The notes under the pieces: model-generated | Database searches by the model: none | The model's input: the letters and a program-made list of their open reading frames with translations, nothing else | Told to the model about the DNA's origin: nothing | DNA from: Ctena decussata | Taxonomy: Eukaryota; Mollusca; Bivalvia; Lucinida; Lucinidae | Length of the DNA stretch: 64,000 bases | Direction of reading: 5' to 3' | Assembly: GCA_963989385.1 (NCBI GenBank) | Contig: OZ022506.1 | Coordinates: 64,429,434-64,493,433, forward strand | Program-made: the position numbers and the translations under genes | Shown: positions 44,591 to 54,355 of the stretch, piece by piece | Numbering within the stretch: position 1 is the first letter of the stretch | Layout: each line of letters begins with the position of its first letter

Positions 44591-46118
44591 TGAGATAAAA
44601 TCTCAATAGATTTAGTTCTAATGGAAACAAATTCCCATAAAACTTTCAAAATCTCAAATTTTCAAAATACTTTAATTTGTAGTTACTCTTAAAATAAAAA
44701 ATTTGATGGAATACTACGTTCACTTAGAGATTGAACTGAAACAAGAATTTCACCGAGTAAACGGTTAGAGACAAGTTTAAATTGGGATGGAAGGAGGTTA
44801 CAGAAAGATTTTACGAATTTTTCTCAAATCTCACTTAAAAACTCTACAGACATCAAAGATTGCAGCCCAGAACTTATCATGTTATGATCTGCATGATTGA
44901 TGTAGTTGGAATAGACAGGTATTGTATATATGTTTTTACAATTTCACTCCCCCCCCCTCCCCCCCCAAAAAAAAAAGAAAAAAAAAAGAGAAAGAAACAA
45001 CACAGATGACAAAATTTATGTCTGCAAATTTTTAAAACAAGAGCTTTGCAAACGGCGCATAATGCGCTCCTTTATTGTCATGAAGGAGTTACAGAATGGA
45101 TGACCACCACCTACTGCAAATTCAGGAAGTAAGCCAGAGTTGTGTTCTTGCTCACGATGTATTGCCCCAATATCATACACATTCCTACAAAGTCTAATTA
45201 AAATATTTCGAAGGGTTAAGGAGTTATGGAGTGTATGGGAATAGCCTAACCAGAGAACCAATGGTTCTGTAGTTCACTAGAGACCTTCCTTTTCACAAAT
45301 ACAAATTGTCACTTTGCTCATATGATACGAATTTTAAACCAGTGGCTCTAGAAGACAGCACATTTTAATTTTAAAATCTCAGTGACCTTGAGCAAAGGTC
45401 AAAGAATGATCTTGACCTTTGGTGACTTATGTCTTAATGTATTCATTTAGTTAACCATATTTTCCATTTATTATTTCTGGGCTTAAAAAGTTCCATGTGA
45501 AATCCACTGTCAATGACTTCCCATATAAAATCATAAGGAATGAATAGTGACTTTGCCACAAGTGTTAATGGACAACAGAATCTCTGTACCCTAGAAAAAC
45601 GGTCAAAGTATAAGCTCGACCTTCAGGAACACAATTTCTCCCAACTTTGCATATATAAGATAGGCCCTCAGCTCATATAAGCAACATCTATCTTACACCT
45701 GGCAACATCTTATATTAGCAACCAGACTTTTTCAATTTTTGTCTAAAATTTTAATTTAAAATGAACAAATTGGACACACTAGCATGTAAGATGACGTTTG
45801 ACAGGAGATCATAGGTTTGTGACGTCACTCAATTCTAATTCTAAAACGTCGCTAGCAAAGTTGACGCGCGTGACATGAGATGCTAAGTTGCATTTTATTT
45901 TTGCCCTCTTATCTGGAAGATAAAATAGTCAACATATCGTGTTTTCCGCTTATTTTTAAGGTGCAAACTGTGTTTACACCCGTTTTAAGACCCGACAGAC
46001 GCACTGGGCTGCTCAAAATTTACTTCAGATCACTGGCTAATAAGTTTAAATTTTCCTGTTCTGAAGCCTAATTCGACTTGAGGTTTAAAATCCACTAAAA
46101 GTGGGAGAAAAATAATCC
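44591..46118. repeat. Gene-free stretch with diverged repeat units
   Basis: Positions 45300-45700 contain 'cagtgaccttgagcaaaggtcaaagaatgatcttgacctttgg' type sequence that recurs at 46615-46680, with similar downstream order ('tttagttaacc', 'ccattgaatcaNttNccccat'). These look like units of a dispersed ~430-bp repeat. No gene was seen. A poly-C/poly-A patch lies at 44948-44996. Confidence 0.45.
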
Positions 46119-46262
46119 ATCATGAGCCAGTCCCTGTAGGATAGAAAAATCTCACCCTCGGGGTCAGAATTTCAACCAGGGACCTCGTCCCTGGTTTAAA
46201 TTCCGAACCCTCGGGTGAGATTTCCCTATCCTACATGGACACTCATGATGGATTGTTATGGT
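46119..46262. mobile_element. Foldback element (AATCCATCATGAG / CTCATGATGGATT)
   Basis: A nearly complete palindrome of about 140 bp. The arms contain TCTCACCCTCGGG / CCCTCGGGTGAGA and a tip of CCAGGGAC/GTCCCTGG. Non-coding. Confidence 0.7.
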
Positions 46263-47241
46263 CTTCATCTGCTCATTTAGCTAGTCCATATAAAAAAAAA
46301 AAATTCCAAATAGTATACATTAGACTTCAAAAGTTTCTGATAAATCCACTGTTGAAGCATTTTCCTATACAAATGCATAACGTATCAAAGTTGGCCAAGC
46401 CATAAGTAAGGTCAGTGTCAGTGCAGGGTCATAATTTGAACAAACTTTAAAGGGCCTAAGTCGCCCATGCTACACATTAAGTTTCAAAGTCAATTGGCAT
46501 TACATCCGGGAGAAAAAAACACTTTTGTTCCCCTGACTTAAGGAGGCGCCATATGAAATATGGCTTCAATCGGCCCAGTGGCTTCAGAGAAGATGTTTGA
46601 AAATGTGACGTTCGACACAATCACAGTGACCCTGACCAAAGGCCAAATAATGACCTTGGCCTTTAGTAACATAAAGTTTTCATATTTAGTTAACCTTTTA
46701 TACCAAATATTATACCTTAGACAAATAGTTTCTGCGCAATCCACTATTGAATCATTTTTCCCCATAAAAAGCATAACATACTAAAATTGACCTTGCCATA
46801 AATTAGGCCAAGGTTAGTGCAGGATCATCATTTGTATGAATTATAATGGGCTCAAGTTCTCTATTATACATATCAAGTATCAAGGTCATTGGCTTTAAGG
46901 TTCCGGAGAAAAAGATTTTTGAAAAGTATTTATATATGGGCATGACGGCCATCTTGGTCATATAACAAATGTACAGTTTTAGTAAAGAGTCGGTTCTAAT
47001 TCAAATATACTTAAATACTGTTAAAAACGGCGTAAAATTGCGCCATCCACCCATTCCTTATCCTTCAACATCGCTCGCCATATAAATATCTAATACAATG
47101 CATATCAGTTATATGCATACTTTGAATAAAAATTAGGAGAATTTTAGTAAATACACGGGGCTTGGTTGAAATGGGTAATTATAGAGGATATGGACATTTC
47201 GTGCTTCCGCCTGAAGACTGGCCATGCTCTTTATTTGTACT
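46263..47241. repeat. Gene-free stretch with two diverged repeat units
   Basis: Units at 46310-46550 and 46590-46980 share 'aagttNgNcNNgccataaNtNaggNcaNNgtNagtgcagg(g/a)tcat' and 'ttcaaagtcaNtggcNtta'. Same family as 45300-45700. No gene. Confidence 0.45.
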
Positions 47242-47406
47242 CAGGGGCGGATCCAGGAGTTTTGGATCAGGGGTTCAAATTAGCTGAGGGGGTTCGATTT
47301 ATACAGTTAGACCAATTTTTCCTAAAACTCCCCATGAAAATAAATTAATTTGGGCCGAGAAGGGGGTTCGTTTGAACCCCCCGAACCCCCTCTTGATCCG
47401 CCACTG
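47242..47406. mobile_element. hAT-like MITE CAGGGGCGGATCCAG with 5-bp target duplication
   Basis: A 165-bp element with termini CAGGGGCGGATC and GATCCGCCACTG, flanked by GTACT at 47237-47241 and 47407-47411. GGGGGTTC / GAACCCCC stems lie inside. Terminal type and duplication length match the elements at 7447 and 17716, although the interior differs. Confidence 0.85.
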
Positions 47407-47678
47407 GTACTGGAACAGATCTAAATGTTTTCTCTGTTATAAGAAGGGTTAACGAACAACAGCATGTAGATAACGCGAGTTTACTATTTGTATCATTAAT
47501 GCACATTTTCTGAAGGCAGATTTAAGTTCGTGGTGGTAGTGGTGGTGATTGTGGAGGGGGAGGGGGTGGAGGGAAGGGAATACGAGGTCGTCGGCGGGAT
47601 GTTTGTGTTCCTCGCCCACTTTCCTGGCAACAAGAAGTAAAATGATTTCAATAATGAGTAGTTGTGACATAATATAAT

Positions 47679-47916
47679 TGAGCCGCGACACGACAAAACC
47701 AACAATGTGGTTGTGCGCCCACCGCAGACTCAAACCAGCCTAGGCATCCGCCCAGTCTGATTAGAGTCTTTGCTGTCCGTATGGCAGTAGCTTAGACCCT
47801 TAGCTACCCTTTGATCACTTATTGAAGGATCTGATCAAACTGGGTGAATACCCAGGCTGATCTGAGTCTGTGCTGGGCACAAAACCACATTGTTGGTTTT
47901 GTCGTGTCGCGGCTCA
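47679..47916. mobile_element. TGAGCCGCGAC-family foldback MITE, copy 9
   Basis: A complete 238-bp copy with moderate divergence in the arms. Minus-strand ORFs across it are artefacts. Confidence 0.92.
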
Positions 47917-48487
47917 TATCTGTTTTGAAGAGCGATTGCAGCACTGACCCTTGTATATACATGTAATCAAATTAATACCAAAAATATCACATTTGACATG
48001 AAAACAGGTTAAAATCGTTTTAAATGTAAAAACTCGCGTTTTCAATAGGATTTCCCGGTAATCTCGTGAAGCAACAAGGTAATAAAATAATTTATTAAAA
48101 TTTATATTACCTTAAAGGCAATATAATTTTCTTTCTTAACAGGTAAAAATATGACTTTTGTAAAGAAAAAATCATACAGGAAATATTTGTTTCCCATATA
48201 ATTTCAATGCAAATTATTTTACTGGTAAATCAGTTCACACCTTTTTACGGGAACCAATAATCCTTGGCTATTTACGCAGCTGTGATATAGATATTTCGAC
48301 ATGTACCCATTCTTGATAAGTGCTTTGTTTTGTCTCCACTGTTTATGTCAAAATTTTAATTATCATATTGAAAGTTTATGTAAAGGACTTAACAGCAATT
48401 ATACGTGGATTAGAGGAATAAATTCCTGCCTGAAATTCTGTCCATATTTCGTCAGGAATTTTGATTTTTACAGCAGTACTGCTTATT
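47917..48487. other. Gene-free stretch between two MITEs
   Basis: AT-rich. A 99-codon ORF starting at 48301 runs into the next MITE and has no independent support. Confidence 0.45.
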
Positions 48488-48725
48488 TGAGCCGCGACAC
48501 GAGAAAACCAACAATGTGGTTGTGCGCCCAGCGCAGACTCAGATCAGCCTGGGCATCCGCCCAGTCTGATCAGACTCTCCGCCTTGCGCTCGAAGGGTAG
48601 CTAAGGGTCTAAGCTACCTTCATGCGGACAGCGAAGAGTCTGATCAGACTGGGCGGATGCCCAGGCTGATCTGAGTCTGCGCTGGGCGCACAACCACAAT
48701 GTTGGTTTTCTCGTGTCGCGGCTCA
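48488..48725. mobile_element. TGAGCCGCGAC-family foldback MITE, copy 10
   Basis: One of the best preserved copies: perfect termini, and CTGGGC ATCC GCCCAG arms on both sides. Its central spacer has the orientation of copies 7 and 8. Confidence 0.93.
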
Positions 48726-48879
48726 TTTGAATATTCCCGGAAGGAATCCTACTGCAGAACTTCTGGTAATTTGAATATTTCACATGAAATTCCGCACTGT
48801 GTCTTCCTGCACTCCTGTGAAGATTATAAAATTACAATGTAAGGTCTATGTGGAAAATCCCATTAGAATGTTTGAATTA

Positions 48880-49366
48880 GGGACATAACGGACCACGGAC
48901 AAAACGGACCACGGACATAACGGCTCACGCTTGGGACAAAACGGACCACGTTCAGGACAAAACGGACCACGTTTAAGGTCAAAACAGACCACGTTCAGAC
49001 CTTCCGTTAACCTTGAGAAAGCATTGTTTTATTTTAGTTGCAACACTAATAAAGACATTTGCATGTTTTAAAGATAAAAAAACTGACCATTAAATTAACT
49101 AATTTAATTAATTTGATAGTTGCGACAACCAAAGATAGTTGAGATCATGAACAGTAGTCAAATAATTTTGACCATTTAACATTGTCTTTGGTAATTATAT
49201 ACTCCTTAATCTTTTAATTGGCACCTATTAATGGTCTGGTTTGTCTTCTAGCGTGGTCCGTCTGGTCCTGAAACATGGTCCGTTTTGTCCTGAAACGTGG
49301 TCCGTTTTGTCCTAACCGTGGTCTGTTTTGTCTGGTCCGTTTTGTCCATGGTCCGTTTTGTCCGAG
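48880..49366. mobile_element. MITE with arrays of GGACAAAACGGACCACG at both ends
   Basis: The left 150 bp hold six copies of GGACAAAACGGACCAC-type sequence. The right 120 bp hold five or six inverted copies (GTGGTCCGTTTTGTCC). TA stands at both outer edges (48878-48879 and 49367-49368). The AT-rich centre is non-coding. Multiple subterminal repeats are usually transposase binding sites. Confidence 0.75.
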
Positions 49367-49368
49367 TA

Positions 49369-50026
49369 CCGAATGTTTTTATCCCCAGATGCATGTTACA
49401 GATTCCTGCAAAAAAAACTGGTAAAGGCCGGCTGGGCAGTTTCACGCAGGTACCAACCATACTAACAACAAAGAGATCATTAAGTTTTGGCAATTGTGAC
49501 TGACTAAATAGACCTTTTTCACATTGTTTCTGCGCTTGCGTATACCGCTCACGTGACGCGTTATTTAAGCCATTGATACTTCCTATGTAATGACTGACAA
49601 ATAGTTGTTTGAATCATCTATATTCACATTTCTTTTTGTCCCAATGATGTCAAGTTGTTTACTATTTTTTATTTTCGACAATGATTTAAATCAAATATAA
49701 TAAATACTTGTATTTAAATTATAAATTGCAAAGAAATCACGTCAAAAGATACGCAGAAATGTCAGAAAAGGTGTACATCTAATACAAAAGGCAAGTCGCG
49801 AAATGGATTAATTCGGAATTAATAAATGAAAATCATTCATGTATGAAGTTGAAATTTTTCAATGGAAACAAAATAAATAAGTGAAACTTAACATTCTAGA
49901 GATGAAATAATCTCCCAAATTAGCATGTAAATCGTCTTGTGTCATATTTGTTTGCCAATTATCAGAAGGTTTGACATACACTATCACTTATTTATTGACA
50001 ACTAGAAAATTGTGTCTGTAAGACAC
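49369..50026. other. Gene-free stretch, nothing recognised
   Basis: No supported gene, RNA or repeat. Confidence 0.5.
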
Positions 50027-51103
50027 TAATGATGCCCCCGTGCAGCGCCTGTCACATGATATGTATATATCCATAAAGCACCTACAAAGAATCAATTGAA
50101 AACATAAGCTGCCATGAAAAAAACTGCCCAAAATGACTAAGTTAAAAAGGCTGTGGTTCTGTCAAAATTAATTCTAGACCTATCAATATGCCTCATCATA
50201 TCTTCAAATATGTCCACCATATGTAGACAAGGTTTGAAAAAGATCCATTGAAAACTGTGGAGCAAGTTGATAACACAAAATCCATACCCTACAATGCAAA
50301 ATTTCCCTAGAATGACTAAGTTCAAAAGGCCATAATTATGTCAAAATTAATTCTAGTGCCATCAAAAATCCACATGCACATCTTCAATACATTCACAGCA
50401 TGTATGCAAAGTTTGAAAAAGATCCATTGAAAACTGTGAGAGGAGTTGATTACACAAACTCTGTACCCTACAATGCAAAAATTTGCCTAAAATGACTAAG
50501 TTCAAAAGGCGGTAATTCTGTCAAAATTAATTCTAGGTCCAACAAAAATCCACATGCACATTTTCAATATGTCCACAACATGTATGCAAGGTTTGAAAAA
50601 GATCCATTGAAAACTGTGGGAGAAGTTGATTACACAAACTCTATACCCTACAATGCAAAAATTTGCCTAAAATGACTAAGTTCAAAAGGCCGTAATTCTG
50701 TCAAAATTAATTTAAGGTCCAACAAAAATCCACATGCACATTTTCAATATGTCCATAACATGTATGCAAGGTTTGAAAAAGATCTGTTGAAAACTGTGGG
50801 AGGAGTTGATTACACAAACTCTATACCCTACAATGCAAAAATTTGCCTAAAATGACTAAGTTTAAAAGGCGGTAATTCTGTCAAAATTAATTCTAGGTCC
50901 AACAAAAATCCACATGCACATCTTCCATATGTCTCCAACAGGTATGCAAAGTTTGAAACAGATCCATTGAAAACTGTGGGAGGAGTTGATTACACAAACT
51001 CTATACCATAAAGCGTGACGAACAGACAGACGGACGGACAGACGGACAGACAGACAGGGGCAAATCTTAATGCCCCCTGACTATCGTCACGGGGGCATAA
51101 TAA
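50027..51103. mobile_element. Pearl-like composite element with ~180-bp tandem core
   Basis: It opens with ATGCCCCCGTG and closes with CACGGGGGCAT. The core is five full units of about 180 bp (near 50110, 50290, 50470, 50650 and 50830), each with 'cctaaaatgactaagttcaaaaggc', 'gtcaaaattaattctag' and 'gtttgaaaaagatccattgaaaactgtg'. Then comes a (GACG/GACA)n microsatellite at 51016-51058. Non-coding; the same architecture as the elements at 9.8 and 25.7 kb. Confidence 0.75.
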
Positions 51104-52547
51104 ACGCAATCAACGGAGCATGTAATACGTTGACACCGCCGACAGTATTTCACACTTTAGTGGGTGATATTGATATCTCATAATTAGCAGATTCTTGCTA
51201 TCGGCTGATACCGACTGTTATCAAAAACAAAAAAAAGTTATTGTTGAGATTAATTAAACGGTAGAAATTTTATAATAACGATAACATGTGCACCCAATCA
51301 ATTCAAATTATTAAGCAAACAAATGTAGCTAGGCCCCTGTGTCCATGTGTGACGCTAATGTTCAGCTATTCATTTTTCTGTATTTTAAACCAAACATGTT
51401 GATAATTAATTCATGCAATTCTAATTTGTAGAACAATGCATTTTATATTTTGGCTTTATGATTTATTTAAACACATTTCAGACACATCCACAGATCTGTG
51501 CATGTCATGTTAATTTATAATGAAGATGCAGCCAGATTCGATATGTCTTGTGACCAGGCTGGACGGTTTACGGCTACTTATTTTTTGTTCCATTTTGTTC
51601 CGTTTAAAGGTCAAAATATGTTTTCAATAAGATAAAACAAAAAATATTAAAAACAAACCGACGATTTAATTAATTCAATCATGAGCGAGGCCGATGGCAT
51701 CTCGAAAGAAACTGCCGTGGCTAGCAATTGTTCTGTCCCTGTCTTAATACCATTAGATTATTCTTGAAATAAATAATTTGGTACATACTGTCCTGAAACA
51801 TTATTTTGATATTCTTTTAGCGAAAGGGTGATGTTTGAATGATTTAAAAAGTAATTTACCAAAGTATTTAAATGATTAAAAACTAATTTATACCAAAGTT
51901 TTGTATCGCATAGCCGATATATGCCTCTGCTATTAGTTCTTTATTTTTAACAAAAGCGATTTTTTTTATCCATAAACGCATATTTATAATTGAACAATCT
52001 CTCTAAAACTCAAGGAATCACAATTCATATTCCATTTAAATGGTTATTTCGCACGAAAAATATTCAAAATTCTAAAACCAACTCATCTTTTCCTGCCAGG
52101 CCAGTTCATCACTGCCCCATATAACTTTCCGGATAAATATTCGTATCTCCATTGAAGAGTAGGCGGCAAGGGAGATAACAATGTGAAAACGGTCTATTAC
52201 AGACGATTCGACCAACAGACATGAAGGTCTGATAGACTTGACGGACTGACAGAGCCGAATCCAATACATACGAGCTGGGAACCATGCTCGAGAAAGTTGT
52301 TTGTGTTTTACCGGACGTTTTTATCTGTGATTTTTACAAAACTAAAGTGATTTTAGCGTTTTTATTTCGTACAGGAGTTGATATATATGTATAGGATAGA
52401 TACTGAAAATAACAGGTCGGAAGGTTCTATAATTTTATCATTTTGAAACATTTTATCAAAAATAACTTTTAACAATAGAAGAGAACAATAGAGCGGTCAT
52501 ATTGTATTGGCCATACTAACATTGCCCTGAGGCTTTATAGTGACACT
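51104..52547. other. Gene-free stretch; includes the unresolved 5' end of the LINE
   Basis: No gene was recognised. The 5' UTR of the LINE must lie in the last few hundred bases, but no conserved start or target duplication could be identified. Confidence 0.45.
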
Positions 52548-54355
52548 ATGGCAGAAAATTCGTCACGCTTGATCAGCGCGCAGGAGGTCCAAGAAACGCT
52601 TTTGAGTAAGAGCAGCTCACCTGGGTCAGATGAGAATACCAAAGAGCAAGAGTCGGTAAAGGAGTGTCGCTCACCTGGCCTGGGAAAAGAAACGTAAAGA
52701 CCATCGTTCACTCTATAAAGGATTCTGGCTTCGATAACACAAATGTTGATGACAGTTTTCATGAAGCGGAGGAATATGTCGCATCAGTTATGGGCTCTCA
52801 GGCTATTGTGGCAGTACTAAACACCCCGTCGTCTACCTTGGCTAGTGGTCGCAAAAGGCATTTGTCTATGCCAACGGTGAGCGGCACTGACCTTAAAAAG
52901 CTCAGGAGTGATATTAACTGTATTGATTTGGATCAAAGTGGCAATAAAACAGATAGTGATAGTGAAAACGATAATACGCAGAGCAAGTCAGAGACTGTAG
53001 GAAAGCGTACTATCATCCGAGCAAGGAGAAATCTCATGTGTGAGAAACAACCTGATGGAAAGGCCCAGAATAAAATGAACTCTAAAACGATCTCTAAGTC
53101 GGGTAAAGAAACTGAAGATGAAAGCAAGATGAAAAATAGCAGAACTTCGGCAAATAAGAGTGGAAATGGTAGTAAAAGCAAGAAAAGCAAGAAAAAGTCA
53201 ACAAGTGGTAATTCAGAAATTATTTCAGTGGTTGCTGATGTTCATAGAGATGGAAATGAGAATAGCGATGTCGGCGATGTTCTGAACATTATGCTCACAG
53301 AATCAAATGAAAATGTGGGCGGAAAAGATTTACTTAATGTTATGAATAGATTTGCTGATGAAATGTCGACAATGAATAGAAAAATGCAGAAGATGTGGAA
53401 TGATGTGAATAGCAGGATGGATAAAATGGCTATTGACATTGAGAAAAGACTAACGAATAAACTGAGCAATACTGTAGATAAGAGGGTAAACACAGAGGCT
53501 GCAAAGTTAAAGAGAGAAATTAACCAAAGGATAGACGATGTAAGGGATGATCTCTGTGAAGATGTAAAATGTCTACAACAACAAATAGATGAAATGCCAT
53601 CAAAGCTAGCCGACACAGAAGAACAAACGGAAAGATCTTTGAACTTTTGTATACGAAACCACCCACAAACAGAAAGAGAGAATGTTAATACAGTAGTCTT
53701 GGACCTGTTAAGGGATGGGCTAAAACTGCGGGACATCAGTTTTAAGAAAGCAGTTCGTAAGGACAGAGATGACCATAAACCTGGAGTTATAATTGTCACG
53801 TGCGAAAAAGTTGAAGACAAGACACTTATCATGCAGAGAAAAAATCAACTTAAGAATAGTAGAAGATATCAAAAAGTATATATTCATGCTGACCAGTCTA
53901 TGGAAGCGCGTGTTAACAACAGTAATTTGAAGATGCTTATTTCAGCTCTTGGTGTCACAGGTCTAAGGCTGAAAGGTTCACGCTTAGTCGCAGACAATAG
54001 TAACAGTCAGGAAGAGAAGAATGATTATCGAAGAGATAGAACTGAAAATACGAGTGATAATTCGAATAATAGAAGCACCAGATATAGACAGAATACCCAT
54101 AATAGAAATACTGATAGTACAGGATATCATTCCAGAAGCAATATCAGCGATAGGAGAAGATGTGATAGAAGAGATAGCGATAGCAACAGAGAGAATAATC
54201 AGAGACAGCAGTACGATAACAGGTCACGCGGTGACATTCATAGATACAGCTCAAACAATAGTGTTCACGGTAGGCAAAACGATCAGTTTCGTGAGCATAC
54301 AAGTAGATATACAAATGGCAGTAGAGATAATCGGAGAGACAGATACTTTAATTAG
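52548..54355 (+). pseudogene. LINE ORF1 (RNA-binding protein), one frameshift near its start
   Basis: An ATG at 52548 in good context opens a 49-codon frame ending at TAA 52695. The main frame is open from 52634 and lacks an early ATG, so a one-base loss (or two-base gain) in 52634-52694 probably split one ORF of about 600 codons. The main frame has a Ser/Asp/Lys-rich region, a coiled coil at about 53330-53640, and an ORF1p-type RRM-like domain at about 53640-53990 (RSLNFCIRN, then PGVIIVTCEK, then VYIHADQSMEAR). It closes with an Arg/Ser/Asn-rich basic tail to 54352. ORF1 proteins coat the element's RNA and help reverse transcription. The ORF ends in a single TAG, directly followed by ORF2 in the same frame. 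The 196-codon antisense ORF is a shadow. Confidence 0.82.

Noticed and set aside
48511..48600. Recurring ORF peptide of the KPTMWLCAQRRLRSAWASAQSDQ type at several loci
   Set aside because: It is the reading of the left arm of the TGAGCCGCGAC MITE in one frame; it appears at every copy and on both strands because the element is a palindrome.
50110..51010. CRISPR-like array
   Set aside because: The units are ~180 bp and similar throughout, with no short constant repeats and variable spacers; eukaryotic tandem core of a composite element.
53242..53832. 196-codon minus-strand ORF, Ser/Phe-rich
   Set aside because: Antisense shadow of LINE ORF1; its composition is the complement of the Lys/Asp/Asn-rich coding strand.
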